Part shown: one piece after another, positions 1 through 11,094 of the stretch
How the letters are laid out: the number at the start of each line of letters is the position of its first letter
Numbering within the stretch: position 1 is the first letter of the stretch
Assembly: GCA_012838805.1 (NCBI GenBank)
Contig: DUON01000017.1
Location: 47,994-111,993, forward strand
From: Clostridiales bacterium
GTDB lineage: Bacteria > Bacillota > Clostridia > Christensenellales > DTU072
Length of the DNA: 64,000 nt
Reading direction: 5' to 3'
Position numbers and translations under genes: made by a program
The notes under the pieces: model-generated
The model's input: the letters and a program-made list of their open reading frames with translations, nothing else
Database searches by the model: none
Told to the model about the DNA's origin: nothing

Positions 1-2
1 GC

Positions 3-3000
3 GACATATTCGAGAATAAAACAATGCCATATGACTATGTAATCACCGCCGAGAACCTCAATGACCTTAAAAATAAAGGCGAGGATTATATCTTATTAGG
101 TATATATCAAGACCCCGAATTAGAAAAGGCGATTGAACTGCCTTACAGAATAACAGGAACTGCCGCTTTTTATACCAAGTGGATAAATAAGAATGACGGA
201 AACGACGAATTGGAATTCATAAGCGGTCCGGACGACAGCTACAAAATCCTTAATGGTTACAGCGGAAATGACACCATAATATACATACCTTCCACAAAGG
301 AAGGAAAACCCGTCCAAAAAATCGCTAACGGCGTATTCGAAAATAAAAATATCGCCATGGTCTATTTTGGCGGCAGCAACCTTGAAAGCATAGGCGACAA
401 CGCTTTTGCCAATACAAAATTAAACGGCAGGATCGAGCTTCCTGAAGGGCTTAAGGAAATAGGAGAGCGCGCTTTCAGCGGTTGCGAGGATATAACGGAA
501 ATAGTCCTTCCCCAGACATTGAATACTATATTGGAAGGAGCTTTTGAAAATTGCTCAAGCTTAATAAGTGTGGTTTTTGACGAAGAAAGCGCCTTAACTG
601 AAATCGAAAACAGCGTCTTTAAGGGCTGTTCGGGACTTAAAAACATAATTCTTCCCGCAAGCGTTCAGAAAATTGGACAAAGTGCTTTTGAGGCTTCAGG
701 TATCGAGAGCATAAGCCTTTTGGGCATAGAGGAAATAGGCGAAAAAGCTTTTATTGACTCCAGCCTTGCTTTAGTTTCGGATACCGATGACTTGACGAAG
801 ATAGGACGAAGGGCTTTTGAAAATACATCGCTTGTTGAGATTAGTCTTTTATCAGTAACCCAAATGGGAGAATACGCTTTTGCAAATAACAAAAATCTTC
901 AGAGCGTGATTATTGGAGCGGCGCTAAGCGAGCTTAAGTCATACACATTTATGAATTGCGGCTCCTTAACCCAAATCGATTTTGAAACGGAAATTGTTGA
1001 GGAAGAGCTTAAAGGCATACAGACTATTGAGAGTTTCGCCTTTTTGAACTGCAACAATTTGAGCACTATCAGCTTGCCAAGCACGCTTAGCTTAATTACT
1101 CCCTTGGCTTTTGAGGGAGCGTATAAATTAGAAGAAATTATTGTCGACGACGAAAACGAGACTTTTGAAACCTTAGACGGTGTATTGTTCTTAAAGGGTG
1201 AGGGAGCTTCATTGTTCTTCTATCCGTCGGGCAAAGTGCTTGACACCTATGAAATACCCGAGGAAACCGTAGCTATATCATCCAATGCCTTTAATGATGC
1301 GAATATCGCCAATATTATTGTTCCTGAATCATTGACGATATTGGAAAACTATGCATTTAATTCAAGGGCGATATCCACAATAAGGTTCTTAGGCGATGTT
1401 CCGCAAGAAATCGGCGGCATTCTCTTCCATGAATCCTTACTTAAGATATATGTAGACAGCGAATATTTAGACAACTATATCGCCGCGGGATTTGAAAAAG
1501 CCGAAGCTTATTCAGACACTTCAGAGTTTGGCGTATATGACGAACAAAGCGGACTTATTTATACGATAGTAGGCGATTCGGTGAGAATCATCTCCGCCAA
1601 TCGTTCCTTTACATCCATAACAGTTCCCGCAACGATTGAACAAAAGACGGTCACTCACATAAACGACTTTGCTTTTGAAAATTGTGACTCTCTTGAAAGT
1701 ATTCAAATCAACGCTGTGCTTGTTGAGCTTGGAGAATACGCTTTCAAGGGTTGTGTCTCCTTAACTACAATTAATTTTGCGGCGATACAAAGAGACGGCG
1801 AAACCACACAAGCCACAATAATAAATCTCAACGCATTTGAGGACACCCCATGGTATCAATTGAGCGAATTGGTTGTAATTGCCGATACGGCGTTTGAATA
1901 TAAGCTCCTATTGGACGACGAAGGAAACCCCATTGAAAAGACTTCCCTTGTTGTTCCCAACGGAGTGCAGGTCTTAAAGAACAATCTATTTGAGGATTCG
2001 GCGTTAGAAGAGATAATATTGCCCCAAAGCTTGGAAGTGATAGGCGACTATGCTTTTAAGAATACAGCCATATCCCAAATTACAATACCTTCATCGGTAT
2101 ACAGCTTAGGCGAAGGCACTTTTGAAAACTGCGTTAATCTTGATACCGTGAATATCTTAACCAATTCGTTAAGAAACCTTAATGCCAAAACATTCAAAGG
2201 ATGCGAAAGCCTTAAGCAAATCAGCATTCCCGATTCTATAAGAGTAATAGGCGAAGAAGCCTTTATGGATTGCTACTCTTTAGCTAAAGTAAATATCTCC
2301 AACTCCGCATTCCTTACCAAGATAGGCGCCAGGGCGTTTATGAATTGTGTTTCGCTTCCCGTTATGACCATACCCGTCAATGTGGGCACTGGGCTTGCTA
2401 CGGGAGAAGAAGCTATTGAGGACGAGGCATTCAAGGGCTGTGACAGTCTTGTATACATAAGGATATGGAACAAGAAACCGTTCGCATTAGGTCTTGATGT
2501 TTTCGAGCCTATTTCAATTCTATATGTAGACGACAGCGAGGGACAAAGCATTTATTGGGATTATTACAATGCTTGGACGGATTATCAAAGTCAGATTGAG
2601 GAACAGTCGGATACTCCCGAGATTACTTTTGAAACAAATAAAGACGCTGAAGGAAATGTTGTTGCGGCACTTGACCATATAATTATAGAAAAGCAAAGAA
2701 CTGCGGCACTGTATACCGCTCCTATATTGCCTTATGTCGAGGGGTATCAATTTGTATGCTGGACGGCACAAGAGGGTACGGAATGGGTTCCGATTGAATT
2801 CCCATTCTATACCAGAACGAACGCCACCTTAAGAGCAAGATGGTTAAGAACCGACCAAGGCTCATTATCAAGAGATGACCTTGTGGAAGTCGAGGACGGC
2901 TATAAGCTTATCGGCTACAACGGCTGGCAAACGATAGTTGTCATTCCTGCTTACTACGGAAATCTGCCGATTATGGAAATCGGAGAGGGAGCTTTTGCAG

Positions 3001-6000
3001 GAAGAGATGACATCACAGAAATCAGAATAGCTCAAAACAGCCAGATTGCTTTGATAGGCAGATACGCTTTTGAAGATATGATAAGTCTTATCAGCATAAA
3101 TATACCTTCATCTGTCAAAGAAATTGAAGAGGGCGCATTCGCAGGATGTGTATCCCTTGAACAAATAACCATTCCCAACAGCGTTGAAAGGATTGGGGAG
3201 AACACATTTGACAACTGTACAAACCTTGACATTACTTTCCAAGCCCAGTCCACGCTGAAGTATGCGTCCATTAACAGTTTTGAAGATACCAAATGGTATC
3301 AGACCCAAAAAGACAGCGATTCAGACTTTGTTATTGCAGGAAATCTTTTGATAGAATATCTCTCCAAAGACCAATATCTTGTCACACTTCCCGCAGAGGT
3401 CACCGCTATTAGAGAAGAAGTCTTTATGAACGATTCGGATATCGTCACCGTAGAAATCCACAGCAATATCAAGTTCATAGGCGACAGAGCGTTCTATAAT
3501 TGTTCGTCCTTAATCAATATTGACTTCGAGGATGCAGAATTTAGCGATATCGAATATGTAGGCGAGGACGCTTTTGCCTTAACGCCGTGGATGGAATTTA
3601 GGGAAAAATATGTAATAGCCGGAACAGTGCTCATAAAATATGTGGGCGTGGAAACCCAAATAGACGATATTCCCAATTATATTACCATAATAGACGAGGG
3701 AGCTTTCGCTTATAACTCTATGGAAGAGATTACTCTACCAAATTCATTGAAAAAGATAAATGCGGGAGCTTTCGCTTATTGCAACAATCTCCAAAGAATC
3801 GTCATCCCCAACAATGGTACCTATATTGGAGAAGACGCTTTTAGAAATTGTACCAGCTTAAAATCCGTTGTATTCCAAGGCAATGCGCTCAACGAGATAG
3901 GACCGAGAGCTTTCATGGGCTGTTCGGCTTTGGGAACGGATGTCCAAAACCTAACGCTTGTTCTTCCCTCATCCTTAAGGGAGCTTGGAGAGCAAGCTTT
4001 CGAGGGCTGCGGTTCGTTGACAAAAGCCGATTTGTCGAACACCAAGCTCACTAAGCTCAATACAAGAACTTTCTATGGCTTAAGCAGCCTGAATGAAATC
4101 ATATTGCCGACTTCATTGGTTGAAATCGACGAAGAAGCGTTCGGCAACTGTATCACCCTTGGCAGGATTCAATTAGACCTTAACAGCGCTTTAACTTATA
4201 TAGCCGAGGATGCTCTTACGGATACCCTATGGTATAATAGAGAGCTTTTGGAAGATGAAGACGACATCATAATATATTTAGGAAATGTGCTCTTGAAATA
4301 CAGGCATAAGGCGGACAGCGATTTTAGACCTGATGTCGTCATTCCTTTGAATATCAAGTATATTGCCAAACAAGCTTTTATGGGAAGCTTAATAGCTTCT
4401 GTAGCTTTTCCGAGCGGTCTCTTGACCATAGGGGAATCGGCGTTTGAGGGATGTACCTTCTTAAACAATGTGATTATTCCCGACAGCGTGGAAAGCATAG
4501 GAACAAGAGCGTTTAGAAACTGCGTGGCTTTAGACAACATTGAACTGGGCAGGGGACTTCTTAGGATAGAAGAAAAAGCCTTTGAAAACAGCATTAATTT
4601 AAGCAAAATCATCTTAAAGAGAATAAGCTATGGCGAACTCACTGTCGAGCAAGAAAGCCAGATAGAAAACGCTATTAGGAACGAAACCTTAAAGGCTTGG
4701 CTGGAGGCCAATCCCGCTGTTTTCCAAGGTACGGAGATTGCCAATACAAATGCCTTCAATAACACTTCGGATTTCTTAAGAATCTATGTTTTGACAGATT
4801 CCAGAAATATAAACATTGAGATATATAAGGTCAAGTGGGAGGGCAAAAAAGACAATCTTTATAACTATGGTGAATTGCCCACAGTTGAATTTATTACAAT
4901 AGGCAACGCCACAAGAATAAACCCAATAAGCGTGGAGTGGTTGCTTGAAGAGCATACCCGCACCGAATATAAGGACCATACCTTGCTTGGTTGGGAAATA
5001 GTCGGCGAAGAGGGCGAACTGATTACATTCCCGTTCAGAGTGCTTAGGGATATCGAACTTAATCCTATCTGGATAAGCAACAACAGACCCATAAACGACC
5101 CCGACTTAGGGCTCAATTATGATACGGTGAATTCGTCTTATGTCATATACGCCTTTAATCCCGCCACAATGCTGGTCAGCGATACGCTTGTCATAGCCTC
5201 TATGGTCAGCAAGCTGTCTCTTACGGGCATAAACGAGGGCGTATTCACTCAGTCAAACACCCAAGGCATAACAAAAGTTCTGTTTACTAAGAAAGATAAT
5301 TTAACGGTTATGCAAAGCAATATGTTTAAAAACTTTGTCGACCTTGAGCAGTTCGTCATAGAGGGCGACCGCTCTAACTATACGGTAATAGACGGAGTGC
5401 TTTATACCGCTGACCTAAAAACGCTTGTGGCATATCCAAGAGCAAGAAAAGTCGACGGCGAAATAGCCAAGACATTCACCATTCCCAACAGTGTCACAAC
5501 TATTCTTGCCTATGCTTTTGCGGGATGTGCTCTTGAAGAGCTGAACATCCCAAGCAGTGTGAAATTTATTGGCGAGGGAGCTTTCGACAATACCGCATAT
5601 TTAGAAGATATTAATTTTGCTGAAGATAGCGAATTTGAGGAAGTAGCATATGGCGCTTTTGACGGAAGCAAGTGGTATCAAGATATCTCTGATGCTTTCC
5701 GTATCGCAGGTTCATATCTGTTGAGTTACTTTGGTTCCCAAAGCACGGTCACCGTTCCCCAAGAAGTAAAGGTCATTGGCGAGAGAGCCTTTGAGAATAA
5801 CGGATTGAACAACATCGAGGAATTGATTATTCCCGCAAGCGTCGTCCGAATCAATCAAGATGCCTTTATCAATTGTTCTGAAATAGAGTCTATCATTTTC
5901 CAAGGCGACAGTCAGCTCATGTATGTTGCGAACGAAGTCTTTAACGCCACTTCATGGATAGACAAGATCGACCCTGAAATGAATACATTCATTATCGCCG

Positions 6001-7190
6001 GAAATATTCTTATTAAGTATAATGGCAAAAATACCCACCTTACACTTCCCGCTGGCATCAAAGTAATAGGTTACGAGGCGTTCTCCAATGCCACATTCTC
6101 CACAATAACCTTGCAAGACGGCTTGCAGAGGATTGACGAGAGCGCATTCTTTGGAGCCAATAACCTCACTTCCATAACTATACCCTCATCGGTAACGGTT
6201 ATTGGAGATGACGCGTTCTATAATAATGTTGGACTTAAGACAGTTACTTTTGCTGAGAACAGCCAGCTTAGATATATAGGCAACAGCGCTTTTGCGAATT
6301 CCTATAGTCTTGAATCAATCACAATTCCCAATAGCGTCAAGACGATAGGAAACAGCGCTTTTGAATATTGTAGGGAACTCAAAACAGTTCAAATATCCCA
6401 AAACAGCGAGCTTGAAGTCATTGGTGAAAAAGCATTTAAGGATTCCAAAATCATAGAAATCTATATTCCCAACGGCCTTAGAGAAATCAAGACATCGACT
6501 TTCGAGAACTGCTCTTCGCTTTTGAGGGTAAGCTTCTCCGAGAATAACAAGAGGCTCGCCAAAATAGGACAGAACGCTTTCAGAAACTGTATCTCTTTGG
6601 GTTCAGACCTTGAGGGAAGAGAAGACCTTTTGACAGTAGAGCTTCCCGACAATGTGACCATTATCGATAACGGAGCGTTTTATGGATGCAGCTCAATGTA
6701 CGGCATAAGGCTGGAAGAAGTTATCACCTATATAGGAGAGGAGGCTTTTAGAAACTGTTCGGCTCTTGCCAACATTACTATAAGAACCGCACAGCCTCCG
6801 ACCACTGAATCAAGCTCATTTACTAATGTCCACCCCAATGTGAGAATTTATGTCAACTCCAGCAAAGAGCAAAGTGTCTTAAGCGATTATAGGGCTCAAT
6901 GGGGCAATGAAATAGTCGCCAAGTCCAATTTCATACAAGAAAGAGGAGAAACGAACTATCCGCTTGTGGAGATTTATGACATAGTCGGCGGAGAAGAGAC
7001 GCTTATCGATTCTTTCCGTGCGGAGTTCCTCACACAGCAAAGACTTCCTCAACTGAGCGACCCAATCAAAGGAATGTCTACAGGCTATCGTAAGGATACT
7101 CCCAACGGCGTTGAGATATGCACGCCCTCAGCCCCATATGAAATCATTAGGGCGGAAAGCATTAAACTCTTCGTGATATGGGGCATCTAA
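3..7190 (+). CDS. Giant BspA-type leucine-rich-repeat protein, 5' end outside the window
   Basis: The reading frame is open from the first bases (codons D-I-F-E-N-K-T precede the first ATG at 24), so the gene begins upstream and 2395 residues are visible. Nearly all of it is LRR_5/BspA repeats of the form 'IGxxAFxxCxSLxxIxIPxSVxxI'. About six longer modules interrupt them, each with a Trp-Tyr or Trp after a short repeat and then 'VIAGNxLIKY'-like strands (Trp codons at 1851, 3294, 3588, 4230, 5673, 5955). Two InlB/Flg_new-like beta segments occur near 2610-2850 and 4880-5080. The C-terminus shows no LPXTG motif or transmembrane anchor. Such proteins are normally exported and bind host or microbial surfaces. 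The signal peptide and any anchor would lie upstream, so location is inferred. Confidence 0.9.
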   Translation, partial: DIFENKTMPYDYVITAENLNDLKNKGEDYILLGIYQDPELEKAIELPYRITGTAAFYTKWINKNDGNDELEFISGPDDSYKILNGYSGNDTIIYIPSTKEGKPVQKIANGVFENKNIAMVYFGGSNLESIGDNAFANTKLNGRIELPEGLKEIGERAFSGCEDITEIVLPQTLNTILEGAFENCSSLISVVFDEESALTEIENSVFKGCSGLKNIILPASVQKIGQSAFEASGIESISLLGIEEIGEKAFIDSSLALVSDTDDLTKIGRRAFENTSLVEISLLSVTQMGEYAFANNKNLQSVIIGAALSELKSYTFMNCGSLTQIDFETEIVEEELKGIQTIESFAFLNCNNLSTISLPSTLSLITPLAFEGAYKLEEIIVDDENETFETLDGVLFLKGEGASLFFYPSGKVLDTYEIPEETVAISSNAFNDANIANIIVPESLTILENYAFNSRAISTIRFLGDVPQEIGGILFHESLLKIYVDSEYLDNYIAAGFEKAEAYSDTSEFGVYDEQSGLIYTIVGDSVRIISANRSFTSITVPATIEQKTVTHINDFAFENCDSLESIQINAVLVELGEYAFKGCVSLTTINFAAIQRDGETTQATIINLNAFEDTPWYQLSELVVIADTAFEYKLLLDDEGNPIEKTSLVVPNGVQVLKNNLFEDSALEEIILPQSLEVIGDYAFKNTAISQITIPSSVYSLGEGTFENCVNLDTVNILTNSLRNLNAKTFKGCESLKQISIPDSIRVIGEEAFMDCYSLAKVNISNSAFLTKIGARAFMNCVSLPVMTIPVNVGTGLATGEEAIEDEAFKGCDSLVYIRIWNKKPFALGLDVFEPISILYVDDSEGQSIYWDYYNAWTDYQSQIEEQSDTPEITFETNKDAEGNVVAALDHIIIEKQRTAALYTAPILPYVEGYQFVCWTAQEGTEWVPIEFPFYTRTNATLRARWLRTDQGSLSRDDLVEVEDGYKLIGYNGWQTIVVIPAYYGNLPIMEIGEGAFAGRDDITEIRIAQNSQIALIGRYAFEDMISLISINIPSSVKEIEEGAFAGCVSLEQITIPNSVERIGENTFDNCTNLDITFQAQSTLKYASINSFEDTKWYQTQKDSDSDFVIAGNLLIEYLSKDQYLVTLPAEVTAIREEVFMNDSDIVTVEIHSNIKFIGDRAFYNCSSLINIDFEDAEFSDIEYVGEDAFALTPWMEFREKYVIAGTVLIKYVGVETQIDDIPNYITIIDEGAFAYNSMEEITLPNSLKKINAGAFAYCNNLQRIVIPNNGTYIGEDAFRNCTSLKSVVFQGNALNEIGPRAFMGCSALGTDVQNLTLVLPSSLRELGEQAFEGCGSLTKADLSNTKLTKLNTRTFYGLSSLNEIILPTSLVEIDEEAFGNCITLGRIQLDLNSALTYIAEDALTDTLWYNRELLEDEDDIIIYLGNVLLKYRHKADSDFRPDVVIPLNIKYIAKQAFMGSLIASVAFPSGLLTIGESAFEGCTFLNNVIIPDSVESIGTRAFRNCVALDNIELGRGLLRIEEKAFENSINLSKIILKRISYGELTVEQESQIENAIRNETLKAWLEANPAVFQGTEIANTNAFNNTSDFLRIYVLTDSRNINIEIYKVKWEGKKDNLYNYGELPTVEFITIGNATRINPISVEWLLEEHTRTEYKDHTLLGWEIVGEEGELITFPFRVLRDIELNPIWISNNRPINDPDLGLNYDTVNSSYVIYAFNPATMLVSDTLVIASMVSKLSLTGINEGVFTQSNTQGITKVLFTKKDNLTVMQSNMFKNFVDLEQFVIEGDRSNYTVIDGVLYTADLKTLVAYPRARKVDGEIAKTFTIPNSVTTILAYAFAGCALEELNIPSSVKFIGEGAFDNTAYLEDINFAEDSEFEEVAYGAFDGSKWYQDISDAFRIAGSYLLSYFGSQSTVTVPQEVKVIGERAFENNGLNNIEELIIPASVVRINQDAFINCSEIESIIFQGDSQLMYVANEVFNATSWIDKIDPEMNTFIIAGNILIKYNGKNTHLTLPAGIKVIGYEAFSNATFSTITLQDGLQRIDESAFFGANNLTSITIPSSVTVIGDDAFYNNVGLKTVTFAENSQLRYIGNSAFANSYSLESITIPNSVKTIGNSAFEYCRELKTVQISQNSELEVIGEKAFKDSKIIEIYIPNGLREIKTSTFENCSSLLRVSFSENNKRLAKIGQNAFRNCISLGSDLEGREDLLTVELPDNVTIIDNGAFYGCSSMYGIRLEEVITYIGEEAFRNCSALANITIRTAQPPTTESSSFTNVHPNVRIYVNSSKEQSVLSDYRAQWGNEIVAKSNFIQERGETNYPLVEIYDIVGGEETLIDSFRAEFLTQQRLPQLSDPIKGMSTGYRKDTPNGVEICTPSAPYEIIRAESIKLFVIWGI

Positions 7191-7204
7191 ACCAAAAAAG
7201 ACCC

Positions 7205-7234
7205 AAAGGGGCAGATGCTTTCTGCCCCTTTTTT
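7205..7234 (+). terminator. Rho-independent terminator after the giant LRR gene
   Basis: An 11-bp perfect stem (7205-7215 with 7221-7231) closes a 5-nt loop and runs into six T residues. It begins 15 bases after the LRR stop codon. Confidence 0.9.
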
Positions 7235-7252
7235 ATGTAGAGAGGTGATTAT

Positions 7253-8983
7253 ATGAAAAAAATGCTCACGCCGTTTGGCGAAAAGATTGATAGGAATTGT
7301 CCGCTTAGCGAATATCCCAGACCGCAGCTGAAAAGGGACAGCTATTTATGCTTGAATGGGGAATGGGACTATGCCATTTTGCCCAAAGAAGAACAGCTGA
7401 AATCATACCAAGGCAAAATCTTAGTTCCGTTTTCGCCCGAAAGCGTCCTTTCAGGAGTGGAAAGGACTGTAACCGACAAGGATAAGCTCTATTACAGAAG
7501 ATATTTTGAGCTTAAAGAGGAATTTATTAAAGGGAGAGTGCTGCTAAATTTCGGCGCTGTTGACTACATTTGTCAGGTGAGCATAAACGGAAAGTTCATA
7601 GGTGAGAATAGAGGCGGATACTATCCTTTCACATTTGATATTACTAATCTAATAAAGATTGGCAAGAACGAGATTACCGTTACGGTCACCGACCCTACGG
7701 AAAAAGGCGTTCAAGCAAGGGGCAAGCAGACCTTCAAAAGAGGCGGAATCTGGTATACCCCGCAATCGGGAATTTGGCAAACGGTATGGTTGGAGAGCGT
7801 ACCCGAAAGCTATATCAAGAGCATAAAATTAACTCCCAATATAGACAAAGATATATTGAGCGTGGAGATATCTTATAACAAAGACATCACCAAAGCTAAG
7901 ATAACGATTTATGACAATCAAAAAGAGATAATAAAAACAGATATAACGGGGAACAAGGCGGACATCAAGCTTAAGGACTATAAGCTATGGAGTCCCGAAA
8001 ACCCTTATCTATATTCGTTGAAAATCGAGGCGGGAGAGGACACTGTTGAGTCATATTTCGGTATGCGGAAGTTTTCAATGGGCAAGGACGAAAAAGGCAT
8101 ACCCCGCCTTATGCTCAACAACAAACCCTATTTCCATAATGGTATCTTAGACCAAGGATATTGGTCTGACGGAATGTATACCGCACCAAGCGACGAAGCT
8201 TTGATTTATGATATCACTTTGATGAAAGAAATGGGCTTTAATATGCTACGCAAACACATCAAGATTGAGCCATTAAGGTGGTACTATCACTGTGATAGAT
8301 TGGGCATGCTGGTTTGGCAGGATATGATAAACGGCGGAGGGAAATATAATATGTTCACTATCGCCATTGCGCCGTTTATTGGAATTAAGTTAAAAGACAA
8401 CAAATATAGGCTTTTTGCCTGCCAAGATAAAGAGTGGCGAGAGGAGTACTATAAGGATTCGAAAAGAATGGTTGAAGCGCTATATAACTGTGTATCTATC
8501 GCCATGTGGGTGCCTTTTAACGAGGCATGGGGACAGTTTGATAGCAAAAAGGCGTATGACTTTTATAAGGAGCTTGACCAGACCAGAACAATTGACCACG
8601 CCAGCGGTTGGCACGATCAGGGCATGGGGGATGTGAAGAGCGTACATATCTATTTCAGACCCATAACAATGAAGCGTGATGACAGACCTTTTGTCCTTAG
8701 CGAATTCGGCGGATATTCCCTTAAAACAAAAGGACATATGTATAATGAAAATAAATTTTTCGGATACAGAAAGTATTACGATAAAGAAAGCTATCAAAAG
8801 GCTTTCATAAAGCTGTATGAGAATCAGATTTTGCCGCTTATCTCCAAGGGCTTATGCGCTACGGTCTATACCGAGCTTAGCGATGTGGAAGACGAGTGCA
8901 ACGGAATAGTGACCTATGATAGAAAGATAGTAAAATTTGACAAAGACGCCGTTAAATCGCTTAACCAAAAGCTCAAATTGTAA
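7253..8983 (+). CDS. Glycoside hydrolase family 2 protein (beta-galactosidase/glucuronidase type)
   Basis: This 576-residue protein has the GH2 order: jelly-roll sugar-binding domain (about 1-180), immunoglobulin-like domain (about 185-275) and TIM barrel (about 280-576). The motif WVPFNEAWG puts the acid/base at E424, and VLSEFGG puts the nucleophile at E484; both are present. It hydrolyses terminal beta-linked sugars, but substrate specificity cannot be read from the sequence. There is no signal peptide, so it should be cytoplasmic. It is shorter than LacZ (about 1000 residues) and lacks the later beta domains. AGAGAGGTG lies just before the ATG. The ABC exporter genes follow after 26 bp, probably in the same transcript. 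Confidence 0.88.
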   Translation: MKKMLTPFGEKIDRNCPLSEYPRPQLKRDSYLCLNGEWDYAILPKEEQLKSYQGKILVPFSPESVLSGVERTVTDKDKLYYRRYFELKEEFIKGRVLLNFGAVDYICQVSINGKFIGENRGGYYPFTFDITNLIKIGKNEITVTVTDPTEKGVQARGKQTFKRGGIWYTPQSGIWQTVWLESVPESYIKSIKLTPNIDKDILSVEISYNKDITKAKITIYDNQKEIIKTDITGNKADIKLKDYKLWSPENPYLYSLKIEAGEDTVESYFGMRKFSMGKDEKGIPRLMLNNKPYFHNGILDQGYWSDGMYTAPSDEALIYDITLMKEMGFNMLRKHIKIEPLRWYYHCDRLGMLVWQDMINGGGKYNMFTIAIAPFIGIKLKDNKYRLFACQDKEWREEYYKDSKRMVEALYNCVSIAMWVPFNEAWGQFDSKKAYDFYKELDQTRTIDHASGWHDQGMGDVKSVHIYFRPITMKRDDRPFVLSEFGGYSLKTKGHMYNENKFFGYRKYYDKESYQKAFIKLYENQILPLISKGLCATVYTELSDVEDECNGIVTYDRKIVKFDKDAVKSLNQKLKL

Positions 8984-9009
8984 TATATTAAAACTTCGGA
9001 GAATGCTGT

Positions 9010-11094
9010 TTGTTTAAGTTATTAAAAGTTCTTAAGCCTTATAGAGGATTGATTGTATTAATAATTATTATGGTTGCGGGAGTGTCTTTGGCGACTCTTT
9101 ATCTTCCCGACCGAATGAGCCGAATTATTGCCGAGGGCATAGTCGTTGAAGTCGAGTATGAAAAAACCCCCGACGGCGAGATTATTTATGTTTTTGACGA
9201 GACTTCGCAATTTGAAGCGCCTCTTCCCAAATTGATATATGAAAATGAGGGCAAGCTGGTAACCCAGTATATTGACGGCAAACACTATGCCGTCATAATC
9301 GGCGTTGAAATGGATAACGGCGAAGTTATCAAATTTATTAATCCCGAGACAGGCGATGTTATGCCCGTTCCAATGTTTTTAAGGACTGTGGACGGGCTTA
9401 AAGACTCTCCGCCCAAACAAGGCAAGCTAGTGCTTGACAAAAACGGCAGCCCCCAAGTCAAGCTCATCCAAAAAAGCGACTTATCCATAATCTTCAGAAA
9501 CGGTTTGATTATGCTGGGCGTGACGCTGGCTTCTTCAATTTTGTCGATATTCATAGCTCTATATTCTTCAAAAGTGGGCATGGCATTTGGACGGGACATA
9601 AGAAAAAATCTTTTTGAAAAAGCAATTTCCCTTTCCAAAGCCCAAGAGGACAGCTTTTCCACAGCCAGCCTAATCACTCGGACGACAAACGATGTCACAC
9701 AGCTTCAGAACCTTATCATAATGGCTTTAAGAATGGTCATTAATGTGCCCATAATGCTTGTGGGCGGTCTTATTATGGCGATAAGAAAGGACGCTCAAAT
9801 GACCATAGTACTGCTTTTTACTATTCCCATAGTCACCTTGACAATTTTATTAATCGCAAAGAATGTCATTCCTATCTTTAAGGCGATACAAAAAAAGCTG
9901 GACCGCTTGACTATGATTGCGAGAGAGAACATAACGGGAATAAGGGTCATTAGAGCTTTTGGCGGAGATGACTATGAGGACAACAGATTTGAAAAAGCCA
10001 ATAGGGAACTCACCCAATCCAGCCTAAAGGCAGCAAGGATTATGTCCATTCTGATGCCGTTTATGACCATAATAATGAGCGGAACTTCGGTGGCGATAGT
10101 CTTTATTGGGGCATTCGCCGTAAACCGCAACCTAAGCAATAATCTATTGGACTACACTTATTTAGGCAATATGATGGCGGTCGCCCAATATATTATTCAA
10201 ATAATGATTAGCGTCATTATGCTTTCCGTTATCTTTATTATTGTGCCAAGAGCAAGCGTTTCAGCTGTCAGAATTCAAGAAGTATTGGATACTCAAGCGG
10301 ACATTTTCAGCCCCCCAAACCCCGTTTCGCCACCCCGAAAAGGCATGGTGGAATTCGAGAGTGTTTATTTTTCCTATTCAAAGACCAGTAAAGAATATGT
10401 CTTAAAGGATATATCTTTCTTTGCGAAAAAAGGAAGCGTAACAGCCGTCATAGGGGGTACGGGCAGCGGTAAAAGCACTTTGATAAGCCTTATCCCAAGA
10501 CTATATGATGTCACTAAAGGAAAAGTAAAGGTTGACGAAATTGATGTCAGGGACTATTCTCTTAATGATTTAAGGTCAAGAATTGGTTTTGTCACACAGA
10601 AAGCGGCGCTTTTTAGCGGTGACATCAAAGAAAATATCCTATACGGTGCGGAGGATGACAAAAATTTTGAAAACGCTATCAAGATAAGCCAGTCCAAAAA
10701 CATTATTGAGGAAAAACAAGGCGGTATTGAGGCGATTGTGGAGCAGGCGGGCAGAAATCTTTCAGGAGGGCAGAAGCAAAGAATAAGTATCGCAAGAGCT
10801 CTTGCCAAAGACCATGATATCTTGATTCTCGACGACAGTTTTTCGGCTCTTGACTTTGCAACCGACGCCAAGATAAGAAGGGAGCTTAAAGAAATAATTA
10901 AGGACAAAACGGTTATTATTGTCGCTCAGAGAATAGGCACGGTTATGGATGCGGATACCATTGTCGTACTTGACGAGGGCAGGCTTGTAGGCATAGGCAG
11001 ACACCACGATTTAATAAAGACCTGTCCCGAATATAGGGATATTGCGCTTTCTCAAATGTCTGAGGAAGAGCTGGGTCTTAAAGGAGGTCTTTAA
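9010..11094 (+). CDS. ABC exporter half-transporter, degenerate-site subunit
   Basis: It encodes 694 residues: an exporter membrane domain and then an ATPase with Walker A GGTGSGKST (about 482), signature LSGGQKQR (about 584) and Walker B ILILDD (about 604). The residue after the Walker B Asp is Asp instead of the catalytic Glu, as in the degenerate half of heterodimeric exporters such as TM287 or BmrC. About 120 residues sit between the first two membrane helices (about 33-158), where other half-exporters have a short extracellular loop. The start is TTG, preceded by CGGAGAA; no ATG or GTG fits. The stop overlaps the next start (TAATG), so the two are translationally coupled partners. The substrate is unknown; drugs, peptides or lipids are usual for the family. 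Confidence 0.9.
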   Translation: MFKLLKVLKPYRGLIVLIIIMVAGVSLATLYLPDRMSRIIAEGIVVEVEYEKTPDGEIIYVFDETSQFEAPLPKLIYENEGKLVTQYIDGKHYAVIIGVEMDNGEVIKFINPETGDVMPVPMFLRTVDGLKDSPPKQGKLVLDKNGSPQVKLIQKSDLSIIFRNGLIMLGVTLASSILSIFIALYSSKVGMAFGRDIRKNLFEKAISLSKAQEDSFSTASLITRTTNDVTQLQNLIIMALRMVINVPIMLVGGLIMAIRKDAQMTIVLLFTIPIVTLTILLIAKNVIPIFKAIQKKLDRLTMIARENITGIRVIRAFGGDDYEDNRFEKANRELTQSSLKAARIMSILMPFMTIIMSGTSVAIVFIGAFAVNRNLSNNLLDYTYLGNMMAVAQYIIQIMISVIMLSVIFIIVPRASVSAVRIQEVLDTQADIFSPPNPVSPPRKGMVEFESVYFSYSKTSKEYVLKDISFFAKKGSVTAVIGGTGSGKSTLISLIPRLYDVTKGKVKVDEIDVRDYSLNDLRSRIGFVTQKAALFSGDIKENILYGAEDDKNFENAIKISQSKNIIEEKQGGIEAIVEQAGRNLSGGQKQRISIARALAKDHDILILDDSFSALDFATDAKIRRELKEIIKDKTVIIVAQRIGTVMDADTIVVLDEGRLVGIGRHHDLIKTCPEYRDIALSQMSEEELGLKGGL

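Noticed and set aside
4196..4612. A 138-residue antisense frame in the giant LRR gene
   Set aside because: It is a shadow of the LRR repeats, with no ribosome binding site or family match.
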